The notes under the pieces: model-generated
What the model saw: only the letters and a program-made list of their open reading frames with translations
Told to the model about the DNA's origin: nothing
Databases searched by the model: none
Program-made: the position numbers and the translations under genes
In this document: positions 38,410 to 47,580 of the stretch, piece by piece
Layout of the letters: each line of letters begins with the position of its first letter
How positions within the stretch are numbered: the first letter of the stretch is position 1
Assembly: GCA_026398255.1 (NCBI GenBank)
Contig: JAPLTG010000015.1
Span: 124,001-188,000 of the forward strand
Reading direction: 5' to 3'
Source: Verrucomicrobiota bacterium
GTDB lineage: Bacteria > Verrucomicrobiota > Verrucomicrobiia > Chthoniobacterales > Terrimicrobiaceae
Length of the DNA stretch: 64,000 bases

Positions 38410-39648
38410 ATGAAAAAATCCATCAAAGACATCTCCCTCTCCGGAAAACGCGTCCTCATCCGCGTCGATTTCAATGTTCCCCAAGACAAAGCCACCGGCG
38501 CCATCACGAACACCCAGCGCATCGTCGCCGCCCTCCCCACCATCCAACACGCGCTCGACCAAGGCGCCTCCGTTGTCCTGATGAGCCACCTCGGCCGCCC
38601 GAATGGTAGCCACGTGCCCAAATACTCCCTCCAACCCGTCGCCGAAAAACTCTCCGAACTCCTCGGCCGTCCCGTCCGTTTCCTCGAAGATTGTGTTGGC
38701 CTCGAAGTCGAAACCGCCTGCGCCCACATGAAGCCCGGCGAAGTCACCCTCCTCGAAAACCTCCGCTTCCACATCGAAGAGGAAGGCAAATCCAAAAACG
38801 AAGACGGCACCTCCACCAAGGCCGTCCCACACGATGTCGAAACCTTCCGCGCCAGCCTCACCAAACTCGGCGATGTCTTCGTCAGCGACGCCTTCGGCAC
38901 CGCCCACCGCGCCCATTCCTCGGTCGTCGGAGTCGATCTTCCCAAAGTCGCCGGCTTCCTCATGCAGAAGGAGCTCGACGCCTTCTCCGCCGTGCTCGAC
39001 AACCCCAAGCGCCCGCTCCTCGCCATACTCGGCGGCGCGAAAATCGCCGACAAAATCCCGCTCATCCGCAACCTCATCGAGACCGCTGACGAAATCATCA
39101 TCGGCGGCGGCATGGCCTACACCTTCAAAAAAGTCCTCGAAAACATGCCCATCGGCAACAGCCTCTTCGACCCCGAAGGAGCCAAAATCGTCGCCGAGTT
39201 GATGGAAAAAGCCAAAGCCCGTGGCGTGAAAATCCACCTGCCTGTCGACTACATTACCGCCGACAAATTCTCCCCCGACGCCACCACCGGCGAAGCGGAT
39301 GACAAATCCGGCATCCCCGACGGCTTGGAGGGATTGGATTGCGGACCAAAGTCTCGCCAAATTTTCGCCGACGCCATTGCCCGCGCGCAAACCATCATCT
39401 GGAACGGTCCCGCCGGCGTCTTTGAATTCGAAAAATTCGCCGAAGGCACGAAATCGATGGCAGCCGCCGTCGCCCAAGCCACCGCCAATGGCGCGATTAC
39501 CATCGTGGGTGGAGGCGACACCGCCACGGCCGCGAAAAAATTCGGCGTCGCCGACAAAGTCACCCACTGCAGCACCGGCGGCGGAGCCTCCCTCGAACTT
39601 CTCGAAGGCAAAGCCCTCCCCGGCGTCGCAGCGCTGGACGAGAAGTAA
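38410..39648 (+). CDS. pgk: Phosphoglycerate kinase
   Basis: The protein has 412 residues. The substrate-binding [30 protein letters not shown], the nucleotide-binding [20 protein letters not shown] and the C-terminal [15 protein letters not shown] and [15 protein letters not shown] cover the whole family profile. It makes ATP and 3-phosphoglycerate. It is downstream of gap with the hairpin repeat between. Confidence 0.98.
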   Translation: MKKSIKDISLSGKRVLIRVDFNVPQDKATGAITNTQRIVAALPTIQHALDQGASVVLMSHLGRPNGSHVPKYSLQPVAEKLSELLGRPVRFLEDCVGLEVETACAHMKPGEVTLLENLRFHIEEEGKSKNEDGTSTKAVPHDVETFRASLTKLGDVFVSDAFGTAHRAHSSVVGVDLPKVAGFLMQKELDAFSAVLDNPKRPLLAILGGAKIADKIPLIRNLIETADEIIIGGGMAYTFKKVLENMPIGNSLFDPEGAKIVAELMEKAKARGVKIHLPVDYITADKFSPDATTGEADDKSGIPDGLEGLDCGPKSRQIFADAIARAQTIIWNGPAGVFEFEKFAEGTKSMAAAVAQATANGAITIVGGGDTATAAKKFGVADKVTHCSTGGGASLELLEGKALPGVAALDEK

Positions 39649-39657
39649 TTTAAATCA

Positions 39658-40347
39658 ATGAAATTCAATAAAATCGATCCGCTACCTCACTTTCCTCCAT
39701 ATGGATCAGACTTGATGATTTCATTGGGATTGAAGGGACTTCATTGCGGCTCTGGTGCGAACCTCAAATCAGCCTGCCTGAATACCGACTCGATGACGCT
39801 CGCAGATCAAAGAGGGCATACCACCGAACCGGGAAAAATCTGCTTGGTGGATGATTCTTTGTTCTATCTGCAATACGATGCCACCAAGCCATTCCCAATC
39901 GGCAATCAGGCATTTAATTGGATTTACTCCGAACACTTCATTGAGCACATCCCACAGCAAATTGCTGTGGCGTGGTTTAAAGAAATGCGGCGCCTGTTGC
40001 TTCCAAATGGAATCATGCGCGTCAGCACACCAGATTTGGAGAAATACATTCGCGGATATTTAGATCCGGAGTCGAAATTCTTCAAAGAGCACATCCAACG
40101 ACTCAACGGGATGGGCGTTCAAAATGTCCCAAACCGTCCAGCTTGGCTCGTGAACCAGATCTTCCGATTGTGGGGGCATCAGCATATTTATGATTTTGAA
40201 GAGTTAAAATTCACCGCCGGATTGGCGGGGTTTCCCATTGAGCGTGCTCGCAAATGCGAATTCCGATCAGGTTCCCTGCCAGAACTTGCCGAACTCGATC
40301 GGGAAATTCGTAATGACGAAAGCCTCTATGTCGAATTGAAGTTTTGA
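39658..40347 (+). CDS. SAM-dependent methyltransferase-like protein
   Basis: The protein has 229 residues. Motif I is LHCGSGANLKSACLNTDS, followed by NWIYSEHFIEHIPQQIAVAWFKEMRRLLLPNGIMRVSTPDLEKYIRGYL, the pattern of class I methyltransferases near glycan clusters (also seen at 8409). It begins 9 bp after pgk but is clearly more AT-rich, so it may be an acquired gene. The substrate is unknown. Confidence 0.75.
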   Translation: MKFNKIDPLPHFPPYGSDLMISLGLKGLHCGSGANLKSACLNTDSMTLADQRGHTTEPGKICLVDDSLFYLQYDATKPFPIGNQAFNWIYSEHFIEHIPQQIAVAWFKEMRRLLLPNGIMRVSTPDLEKYIRGYLDPESKFFKEHIQRLNGMGVQNVPNRPAWLVNQIFRLWGHQHIYDFEELKFTAGLAGFPIERARKCEFRSGSLPELAELDREIRNDESLYVELKF

Positions 40348-40357
40348 TCAGCGCTAA

Positions 40358-40386
40358 TTGTGCTGATTTTTTCGAGTCCCTATTTA
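40358..40386 (+). promoter_or_regulatory. Candidate promoter for rpsO-pnp
   Basis: TTGTGC (40358-40363), a 17-bp spacer and TATTTA (40381-40386) lie in the 112-bp gap before rpsO. The -35 is imperfect, so confidence is moderate. The gap shows no other gene. Confidence 0.45.
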
Positions 40387-40459
40387 ACCAAATTTTATCT
40401 TGCCAAGGCCCAAGCCGCGTGACAATTTCCCGCCCTTCCAAAACTAGAAAAAAGACAAA

Positions 40460-40723
40460 ATGGCAAAAGCAGCAGTAGCAAATGAAGTGGACGGCCTTCG
40501 CCTCCACGCGAAAGACACAGGTAGCGCCGATGTGCAAATCGCGCTCCTCACGAAACGCATCCTGAGCCTCACCGAGCACCTCAAAACCAACGCCAAGGAC
40601 CACTCGTCCCGCCGCGGATTGCTCAAACTCGTCGCCACCCGCAGGAGCCTCCTTGATTATCTCAAGGACACGGCCTCCAAACGCTACACGACGGTTCTCG
40701 AGAAACTCGACCTCCGCAAGTAA
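40460..40723 (+). CDS. rpsO: 30S ribosomal protein uS15
   Basis: The protein has 87 residues. [51 protein letters not shown] contains the conserved HxxDxxSRRGLL-type core of S15 (here [16 protein letters not shown]), which binds 16S rRNA. The rpsO-pnp order is the standard bacterial arrangement. Confidence 0.98.
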   Translation: MAKAAVANEVDGLRLHAKDTGSADVQIALLTKRILSLTEHLKTNAKDHSSRRGLLKLVATRRSLLDYLKDTASKRYTTVLEKLDLRK

Positions 40724-40745
40724 GCGGAAGTCTAAGAAACCCGAC

Positions 40746-40767
40746 AGCCCCGGAAATCTCCGGGGCT
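40746..40767 (+). terminator. GC-rich hairpin between rpsO and pnp
   Basis: AGCCCCGGA (40746-40754) and TCCGGGGCT (40759-40767) form a 9-bp stem with a 4-nt loop. Only a short T run follows, so it may act as a partial terminator or an RNA-processing site rather than a full stop. Confidence 0.7.
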
Positions 40768-40824
40768 TTCCACATCAGCCCAAACCCGTCCGCCCGTTCG
40801 GCGGCGTTACCTATCACATATTCC

Positions 40825-42948
40825 ATGTCCCATACATCCACTGCCCACGCAGGCAATACTCCCATCGTTTTTGAATCCGGCAAACTCGCCAAACTCGCCG
40901 ACGGAGCCGTAACCGTTCGCTGCGGCGACACCATCGTCATCGTCACCGCCGTCTCGGCCACTACCATCAAGGAAGGCCAGGACTTCTTCCCGCTCACCGT
41001 CGAATACAAAGAAAAAGCCGCCGCCGTTGGCAAACTCCCCGGCGGATATTTCAAACGCGAGGGCCGTCCCTCCGAAAAGGAAATCCTCACGGCGCGCATG
41101 ACCGATCGTCCGTTGCGCCCGCTCTTTCCGAAGGGCTACCTATACGACACACAGATCATCACACTCCTCCTGAGCGCCGATGGCCAGAACGACCCCGACA
41201 TCCTTTCGATCAACGGCGCCTCCGCCGCCCTGTGCGTTTCTGACATTCCGTTCGCTGGACCCGTCGGAGCCGTGCGCGTCGGTCGCATCAACGGCCAATT
41301 CGTCGTCAACCCCACGCATGACGAGCGCGCCCACAGCGACTTCGACCTCGTCTATGTCGGCGATGGAGAAAAAGTCATCATGATCGAAGGCGCAGCCAAG
41401 GAACTTCCCGAGGCCGACTTCAATGCCGGTCTCAATTTCGCCCGCGAGGCCGTGAAGCTCCTCGTCGCCGCCCAGCGCGATCTCGCTGCCGCCGTCGGCA
41501 AGCCGAAACGCTCGGTGCCCCTCTTCCAAGTGGACACCGCCATTTCGGAAATCGCCTACTCGGTCGCCGGCGACCGCATCGAGGCCGCGCTCTACACCAG
41601 CGGCAAAGTGAACCGCTCGAAAGCCGTCGGCGCACTCCGCGAGGAAGTCGAAAAAGCCGTGCTCGAAAAATTCCCATCCGCCTCGAAGTTCGAAATCTCC
41701 CAAGCCTTCGACTACCTTCAGAAAAAAGCCTTCCGCGTTTCGATCCTCGACCGCAAGCAACGCTGCGATGGTCGCGGACTCCACGAAATTCGCGCCCTCT
41801 CCGGCGAGGTCGGCTTACTGCCCCGCACTCACGGCAGCGCGATCTTCGCCCGTGGCGAAACCCAAGCCCTCGGCATCGCGACTCTCGCTCCCGCCGATGA
41901 GGCCCAGATGATCGATTCCTATGGCGGTGGCGCAGACACCAAGCGCTTCATGCTGCATTACAACTTCCCGCCCTTCAGCGTCGGAGAAACCGGTCGCTTC
42001 GGTGGAATGAACCGCCGCGAGATCGGTCACGGCGCCCTTGCCGAGCGTTCGGTCGAGCCCGTCATCCCAAGCGAGAAGGATTTTCCTTACGCCCTCCGCG
42101 TCGTGAGCGAAGTGATGGAATCCAACGGCTCCACCTCGATGGCTAGTGTCTGTGCCGGTGTGCTCGCCCTCATGGATGCCGGCGTGCCGCTCATTCGCCC
42201 CGTCGGCGGTATTTCTGTGGGACTCGTCACCGAGTATGATGGCGACCACCTCAAGCGCTACACCACGCTCACCGACATCATCGGCAGCGAGGATCACTTC
42301 GGCGACATGGATTTCAAACTCTGTGGAACCACCGAGGGCGTCACCGGCTTCCAGCTCGACCTTAAACTTCCCGGCATCACGCATGAGATCATGTTCGAAG
42401 CCGTTGCCGAGGCCAAAGAAGCCCGCACCAAAGTGCTCGAGGTCATGAACAGCATCCTCGCCACCCCGCGCACCGAACTCAGCCCCTACGCCCCGCGCAT
42501 CGAGACCGTTCGCATCAACCCCGACAAGATCGGCCTCATCATTGGCCCTGGAGGCAAGACCATTAAAGGCATCGTGGCCGAGACCGGAGCCGAGATCAAC
42601 ATCGAGGACGACGGATCCGTGCACATCTACTCGAACAACGGCGACAGCCTGAATCGTGCGAAGGAAATCATCCTCGGCATGACCAAGGAAATCGGCATCG
42701 GAGAGCTTTACCAAGGCACCGTCGTCTCGATCAAAGAATTTGGCGCCTTCGTCGAAGTTCTGCCCGGAAAAGACGGCCTCTGCCACATTTCCGAACTCGC
42801 CGACTTCCGCGTGAACAAGGTCGAGGATGTCGTGAAAATGGGCGACTCCATCTGGGTCAAATGCATCGGCGTGGATGACAAAGGCCGCGTGAAGCTCAGC
42901 CGCAAAGCCGCGATGAAAGATCGCGACGCTGCCGCCACAGCCGCCTAA
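40825..42948 (+). CDS. pnp: Polynucleotide phosphorylase
   Basis: The protein has 707 residues. Two RNase PH domains (first: [42 protein letters not shown]; second: [32 protein letters not shown]) are followed by KH ([20 protein letters not shown]) and S1 ([28 protein letters not shown]) domains. It degrades RNA 3' to 5' by phosphorolysis. A strong terminator follows. Confidence 0.98.
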   Translation: MSHTSTAHAGNTPIVFESGKLAKLADGAVTVRCGDTIVIVTAVSATTIKEGQDFFPLTVEYKEKAAAVGKLPGGYFKREGRPSEKEILTARMTDRPLRPLFPKGYLYDTQIITLLLSADGQNDPDILSINGASAALCVSDIPFAGPVGAVRVGRINGQFVVNPTHDERAHSDFDLVYVGDGEKVIMIEGAAKELPEADFNAGLNFAREAVKLLVAAQRDLAAAVGKPKRSVPLFQVDTAISEIAYSVAGDRIEAALYTSGKVNRSKAVGALREEVEKAVLEKFPSASKFEISQAFDYLQKKAFRVSILDRKQRCDGRGLHEIRALSGEVGLLPRTHGSAIFARGETQALGIATLAPADEAQMIDSYGGGADTKRFMLHYNFPPFSVGETGRFGGMNRREIGHGALAERSVEPVIPSEKDFPYALRVVSEVMESNGSTSMASVCAGVLALMDAGVPLIRPVGGISVGLVTEYDGDHLKRYTTLTDIIGSEDHFGDMDFKLCGTTEGVTGFQLDLKLPGITHEIMFEAVAEAKEARTKVLEVMNSILATPRTELSPYAPRIETVRINPDKIGLIIGPGGKTIKGIVAETGAEINIEDDGSVHIYSNNGDSLNRAKEIILGMTKEIGIGELYQGTVVSIKEFGAFVEVLPGKDGLCHISELADFRVNKVEDVVKMGDSIWVKCIGVDDKGRVKLSRKAAMKDRDAAATAA

Positions 42949-42967
42949 TTCGAAACTAAGCCTTCAC

Positions 42968-43006
42968 ACGCCCCGCTTCTTCTTCGGAAAAGCGGGGCGT
43001 TTTTTT
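42968..43006 (+). terminator. Rho-independent terminator after pnp
   Basis: ACGCCCCGCTT (42968-42978) pairs with AAGCGGGGCGT (42990-43000) and leads into seven T (43000-43006). It ends the rpsO-pnp unit. Confidence 0.95.
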
Positions 43007-43084
43007 GCCCGCAATCGCGCCTCCCGAAGACGGGCGGGTTTGACTTCAATCTTTCATCCACCTAAGGAAGGAACCCTATTTTTC

Positions 43085-44182
43085 ATGGAAGAAGTTGCCC
43101 CTGACTCTATCGCCGGACTCAATCATGTGGACGAGTATCTGGCCGTCGCCAAGGAATCGAGCGCCTCGGACATTCATCTGAGCGTGAACTCCAAACCGAT
43201 CTGGCGCCGCTTCGGCATTCTCGAGCCGATCTGGCAGCAGGCCACGCCGTTGACTTCCCAAGATACCGAAACGCTCGCGATGGGATTTTTGACCGAACCC
43301 CAAAAGGAACAACTCGCCTCGCGCGGCGATGTCGATTTTGCCTACTCCACCGGGATTGGTCGCTTCCGTGCCAGTGTTGTCCGCCAGCGCACAGGCTACG
43401 ACCTCGTTTTCCGAATCATCAGCGACACCGTGCGCACAATGGAGGAACTCGGCTTGCCCGAACAGTTGCGTCTTCTTACGGAATTCCACAACGGCCTCGT
43501 GCTCGTGACCGGTTCGGTAGGCAGCGGCAAGAGCACCACGCTTGCCGCACTCGTCGACCAGATCAACCGCTCTCGCCACGACCATATCATCACGCTCGAA
43601 GATCCAATCGAATACATCATTCCTTCGAGCGGTTGCCATGTCACCCAGCGCGAAGTCCACACCCACACGAAATCCTTCGCTAATGCCCTGCGCGGCGCGC
43701 TCCGCGAGGATCCCGATGTCATCATGGTCGGTGAAATGCGCGACCTCGAAACGATCTCCCTCGCCATCACCGCCTCGGAGACAGGCCACCTTGTGCTCGG
43801 CACGCTGCACACCAGTAACGCCGCGCGCACGCTCGACCGCCTACTCGATGTGTTTCCCACCGACCAACGCGACCAGATCCGCATCATGGTCAGCGAGTCG
43901 CTTCGCGGAATCGTTTCCCAGCAACTTGTCCCACGAGCCGACGGCAACGGCCGCGCCCTCGCCATCGAAATCCTCATGAACACCCCAGCCGTCGGCAATG
44001 TGATCCGTGAAGGAAAGACTTTCATGCTCCCCGGCATCATCCAGACCGGGAAAAAACTCGGTATGAAGCTCATGGACGACTCGTTGATCGAGCTTTTCCA
44101 GGCGGGAATCATTTCCGCCGAGGAAGCCGTCTACCGCGCCGAGCAAAAGGCCGACATGATGAAAATTACCGGACACAACTGA
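43085..44182 (+). CDS. PilT-family twitching/retraction ATPase (first of tandem pair)
   Basis: The protein has 365 residues and a hexameric secretion-ATPase pattern: the N-terminal PAS-like domain AKESSASDIHLSVNSKPIWR, Walker A TGSVGSGKSTT, the Asp box ITLEDPIEYI, the Walker B box VIMVGEMRDLETI and the His box GTLHTSNAARTLDRLLDVF. It would power type IV pilus retraction. ATG 43085 is chosen; an AAGGAAGG Shine-Dalgarno lies rather far upstream. The stop is 1 bp from the next gene's ATG. Confidence 0.9.
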   Translation: MEEVAPDSIAGLNHVDEYLAVAKESSASDIHLSVNSKPIWRRFGILEPIWQQATPLTSQDTETLAMGFLTEPQKEQLASRGDVDFAYSTGIGRFRASVVRQRTGYDLVFRIISDTVRTMEELGLPEQLRLLTEFHNGLVLVTGSVGSGKSTTLAALVDQINRSRHDHIITLEDPIEYIIPSSGCHVTQREVHTHTKSFANALRGALREDPDVIMVGEMRDLETISLAITASETGHLVLGTLHTSNAARTLDRLLDVFPTDQRDQIRIMVSESLRGIVSQQLVPRADGNGRALAIEILMNTPAVGNVIREGKTFMLPGIIQTGKKLGMKLMDDSLIELFQAGIISAEEAVYRAEQKADMMKITGHN

Positions 44183-44183
44183 C

Positions 44184-45329
44184 ATGCCCTACATCGACCA
44201 GTTCTTTCAGGTTCTCATCGACAGCGGCGCCTCCGACCTCCACCTCGCAGAAGGCCAGTCACCGAAAATCCGCAGGCATGGCGAGATTGTTCCCATCCGC
44301 GAGGAGCCTCTCACCCAGGAGGAAATGAGCTACATGCTCAGCGAAATTTGCACCCCTGAGCGCTGGCAGCGTTTCGAGGAAAATGGGGATCTCGATTTCG
44401 CTTATGAGATGAATGAGGACAACCGCTTTCGGTGCAACTATCTCAAGCAAACCCATGGCTACGGCGCGGTCTTCCGGATCATCCCCACCAAGATCAAAAC
44501 GCTCGAAGACCTCCGCGTTCCCGAGATCATTAAAACCTTCGGCCACATGCGCGGCGGGATCGTGCTCGTCACCGGCCCCACCGGATCGGGAAAAAGCACC
44601 ACGCTGGCGGCACTCATCGATTACATCAACGCGAACTTTTCCCGTCACATCGTCACCATCGAGGAGCCGATCGAATTTGTTCACCGGAACAAAAAAAGCA
44701 TCATCACCCAACGCGAAGTTCCCGAGCATGCCGAGTCATTCCCTGCTGGCTTGAAAGCTGCCCTGCGCGAAGATGCCGACATCGTTCTCGTCGGTGAAAT
44801 GCGCGACCTCGAAACCATCTCGCTCGCCCTCACCGCCGCCGAAACGGGACTGCTCGTCTTTGGAACTCTCCACACGAACAACGCCCGCAAAACGGTGGAC
44901 CGTATGATCGATGTCTTCCCGAGTGACCAGCAAGCTCAGGTGCGCACCATGCTCGCCTCCTCCCTGCGCGGCGTCGTCGCCCAGCTTCTCATGAAAAAAG
45001 CAGACGGCTCCGGTCGCGTGGCAGTGAACGAAATCCTCGTGGTCAACAACGCCGTGGCCGCCATCGTTCGCGAAGGCGCGACCCAAAAGCTCCAGGATGT
45101 GATCGTCGCCGGAAAGAGCCAGGGCATGCAGTTCATGGACGACGCCATCTGGGAGCATCTCCTCGCCGGAAATGTCGGCCCGCAGGAGGCCTACATGAAG
45201 GCCATCGACAAATCGCGTTTCCAAGCATTCCTCCCGCCCGAGGACGCCGGCCTCGCCAATGCGTCCGGCGCGGGCGAGGACGCATCGCAAGCCGCCAAGT
45301 CCGGCAAGGCCCCGATCAAAGCGCGCTGA
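44184..45329 (+). CDS. pilT: PilT-family twitching/retraction ATPase (second of tandem pair)
   Basis: The protein has 381 residues. It shares the plan of the preceding gene: SGASDLHLAEGQSPKIRRHG, Walker A TGPTGSGKSTT, TIEEPIEFVH, IVLVGEMRDLETI and FGTLHTNNARKTVDRMIDVFPSDQQAQVR. Its Walker A is the canonical PilT form. An extra Ala/Gly-rich tail ends the protein. Tandem PilT/PilU-like ATPases often have unequal roles in pilus retraction. No other pilus genes are in the window. It converges on the GT2 gene with a 3-bp gap and no terminator. Confidence 0.92.
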   Translation: MPYIDQFFQVLIDSGASDLHLAEGQSPKIRRHGEIVPIREEPLTQEEMSYMLSEICTPERWQRFEENGDLDFAYEMNEDNRFRCNYLKQTHGYGAVFRIIPTKIKTLEDLRVPEIIKTFGHMRGGIVLVTGPTGSGKSTTLAALIDYINANFSRHIVTIEEPIEFVHRNKKSIITQREVPEHAESFPAGLKAALREDADIVLVGEMRDLETISLALTAAETGLLVFGTLHTNNARKTVDRMIDVFPSDQQAQVRTMLASSLRGVVAQLLMKKADGSGRVAVNEILVVNNAVAAIVREGATQKLQDVIVAGKSQGMQFMDDAIWEHLLAGNVGPQEAYMKAIDKSRFQAFLPPEDAGLANASGAGEDASQAAKSGKAPIKAR

Positions 45330-45332
45330 CGC

Positions 45333-46106
45333 TCAATCTCGGCGATTCAGCTCCCAGAGCTTGAAGTATTTCAAATAAACGGAGACCGCCTCCATGCAGG
45401 CGACAAGGAATCCTGGAAGCCCTTCGCGCCAGCCTTTGCGGAGGATGTAGAACTTGAAAAAACGGGCCTTTGGCTTGAGCAGCAGGTCGGCAAGACCGGC
45501 GCGGCGACCCTTTGCATGAAGCGAGCGTGCGGCGGCGGATGTGTGGGAATTCATCCGCGCGACCTGGTCGGCGATGTCCCGGTAAGTGTAGTGGCGCAAC
45601 TCCCCGCGCAGGCGCGAAACCGCCCCCAGCACACGCGCGTGTTCGTGGGGCTCCTCGCCATGCCATGTGACTTTCTCGCGCCTCGCCAATCGCAGGCGCC
45701 ATTCGGGATGCCAACCGCCAAGCCGCCACCAGCGACCGAGATAAAAAACGACCCGCAAAAGCTCGAATCCGTCCTCCGTTACGGATCCATCGCCATCGCG
45801 ACGAAGGATCGCTTGGATTTCCTTGCGGAGTTCTGGCGAGACCTCCTCGTCGGCATCAAGATTCAGAATCCAAGGTTGGGAACACAGCGAAAGCCCATGC
45901 GCTTTTTGATCCACATAGCCGGTCCAATCCCGATGAACGACTCGAGCACCATGCCTTGCACCGATTTCAAGCGTTCCATCAGTCGATCCGGAATCAACGA
46001 ACACGATCTCATCGCACCAAGAAAGACTCGCGAGGCAGCGATCCATATTCGCAGCCTCGTTCTTGCAAACAACGAACGCGGAAATTCCCGAGGCTATTGG
46101 GCTCAT
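45333..46106 (-). CDS. GT2 glycosyltransferase, WaaE/KdtX-like (LPS core)
   Basis: The protein has 257 residues. The GT-A N-terminus ISAFVVCKNEAANMDRCLASLSWCDEIVFVDSGSTDGT and the metal-binding LNLDADEEVS are clear. GGWHPEWRLRLARREKVTW and the C-terminal hydrophobic KFYILRKGWREGLPGFLVACMEAVSVYLKYFKLWE match WaaE-type glucosyltransferases of the LPS inner core. Its ATG overlaps by 4 bp the stop of the restored mazG frame. Confidence 0.9.
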   Translation of the reverse strand: MSPIASGISAFVVCKNEAANMDRCLASLSWCDEIVFVDSGSTDGTLEIGARHGARVVHRDWTGYVDQKAHGLSLCSQPWILNLDADEEVSPELRKEIQAILRRDGDGSVTEDGFELLRVVFYLGRWWRLGGWHPEWRLRLARREKVTWHGEEPHEHARVLGAVSRLRGELRHYTYRDIADQVARMNSHTSAAARSLHAKGRRAGLADLLLKPKARFFKFYILRKGWREGLPGFLVACMEAVSVYLKYFKLWELNRRD

Positions 46107-46875
46107 GCGTTCTTGGCCTGCTCCCAGATTCGGTCGAGTTCCTCCAGCGAGGTTCCCTCGACCTCGCGGCCCTCAGAGCGCAGGGTTTGCTCGATGTGAC
46201 GGAAGCGCGCGGCAAAGCGCTTGTTCGCCCCGGCGAGGGCGGTTTCGGCATCGACTCCCAATTTGCGCGCGAGATTCACCGCCGAAAAAAGCAAGTCGCC
46301 AACCTCCGCCTCGATGGCAGCTGAATTTTTTTGCTCCACGGCCTCTCGAATTTCCCCGATTTCCTCGCTGAGCTTTTCGTAAACCGGCGCGATATCTGGC
46401 CAATCGAACCCGACACGCGCGGCTTTTTTTGGAGGTTTTGGCTGCGGAGCAGAGCGGGGAGCGAGGTCGCGACCCCATCCAAAACCCCGGCATGGACTCC
46501 CTTTTCTTCGCGTTTGATTTTCTCCCACTGCTTGAGGACGGCTTCAGAATCTGCGGCCGATTTGTCGCCGAAGACATGGGGGTGGCGGCGGATCATTTTT
46601 TCGGAAACACCCGCCGCGATTTCCTCCAGGGTGAAGGCGCCTCGCTCGCCAGCCAACTGCGCATGCATCACCACTTGAAGCAGAAGGTCGCCCAATTCCT
46701 CGCGGAGGTTCGCATCGTCTGCCTTCTCGATGGCATCAACGACCTCGTGGCACTCTTCGATGAGCGAAGCTCGGAGGCTGCTGTGCGTCTGCTCGCGGTC
46801 CCAAGGGCAACCATCCGGCGCGCGCAGGCGGACGACGATTCCCTTGAGGCGGGCGACGGAATCTAGATTTTCCAT
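46103..46875 (-). CDS. mazG: Nucleoside triphosphate pyrophosphohydrolase MazG, frame broken at A7
   Basis: The N-terminal MazG domain (LRAPDGCPWDREQTHSSLRASLIEECHEVVDAIE, EELGDLLLQVVMHAQ) reads in one frame to LPALLRSQNLQKK. The family sequence continues only in the -1 frame: AARVGFDWPDIAPVYEKL, EVGDLLFSAVNLARKLGVDAETAL, FRHIEQTL. The frames meet at seven A. Joined by a -1 shift, the product is 257 residues, close to E. coli MazG (263). Unshifted reading ends at 46276 and gives 199 residues with a nonsense tail. MazG hydrolyses NTPs and, in E. coli, lowers ppGpp. The end in the -1 frame overlaps the GT2 start as ATGA, and the start overlaps DUF2270, so operon coupling is intact. Programmed frameshift, mutation and sequence error remain possible. 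Confidence 0.88.
46423..46429 (-). other. Slippery heptamer A_AAA_AAG in mazG
   Basis: In the zero frame the codons are CAA AAA AAG CCG, so the heptamer A AAA AAG is in register, as in E. coli dnaX. A -1 slip gives CAA AAA AAA GCC and restores LQKKAARVGFDWPD. A GC-rich 7-bp stem with one bulge can form directly downstream, closer than the usual 5-8 nt. Confidence 0.6.
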
Positions 46876-47573
46876 AGTGAAGGATTTGAGTTTCCGAATT
46901 CATTAATCTCCTCGCTGGATGTGCGGAGCACCAAGACCATGAGAAAGACAACTGCCAGAATCGTTCCGATATAGAATCCGAATGCCATCCAGGCCGGAAG
47001 TTGGTGGACAGCCATCGCATGGTAGAAGCCGGCAAATGAATGGATCGGCTGGGGCGTGTGGATGAAAATTTTCAGGGTCCATGCCAGGATCACGATGCCG
47101 AAAATAAAAATGTAATTACGCTTCATGCGACGGCCAACGGCCTCGAGGCGGCTGATTTTGAACGAGGGGAGAATCAAATCCTCGCAGACAAGCCGGCGCC
47201 ACTGGCCATCGAGGATTTTAGGACTCTGCGCCACCATGGGAACGAGGAAATGGGATTCCAACATTCGCACCCGGCCCCGAAAGGCATCGTAAAACCGATA
47301 GCGCCTTGCTTCGATCCATAACATCACCCAGACCAGCATCAGATTGAAAAAGAAAATGATGTGAGGGACATCGCGGAGCGAAAAAGCGAACCCGATGATC
47401 GTCGTGCTCGTGGTGATCGCCCAAGTCGTGGTGACATCCAAGCGCTGCCGCCAGATCATGATTCGCCCTAACTCGCCTCGGTAAAAGTGCGAGAGCGCGT
47501 TGACATAGCAGGGGTCTTTGAGATGGGGGTCGATATCGGTTTTTGAGGGAGCGGAATCGGAGCTGTCTGGCAT
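46863..47573 (-). CDS. DUF2270 family membrane protein
   Basis: The protein has 236 residues. CYVNALSHFYRGELGRIMIWRQRLDVTTTWAITTSTTIIGFAFS, LMLVWVMLWIEARRYRFYDAFRGRVRMLESHF and two further hydrophobic segments near the C-terminus (YIFIFGIVILAWTLKIF, AFGFYIGTILAVVFLMVLVL) match the DUF2270 layout. Function is unknown. ATG 47573 starts 7 bp after the rhomboid stop. The gene end overlaps the mazG start by 13 bp. Confidence 0.85.
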   Translation of the reverse strand: MPDSSDSAPSKTDIDPHLKDPCYVNALSHFYRGELGRIMIWRQRLDVTTTWAITTSTTIIGFAFSLRDVPHIIFFFNLMLVWVMLWIEARRYRFYDAFRGRVRMLESHFLVPMVAQSPKILDGQWRRLVCEDLILPSFKISRLEAVGRRMKRNYIFIFGIVILAWTLKIFIHTPQPIHSFAGFYHAMAVHQLPAWMAFGFYIGTILAVVFLMVLVLRTSSEEINEFGNSNPSLWKI

Positions 47574-47580
47574 GGATCGT

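Noticed and set aside
43040-43068. Promoter TTGACT with TAAGGA before the first PilT gene
   Set aside because: The -10 element is poor and overlaps the AAGGAAGG purine stretch, so it was not called.
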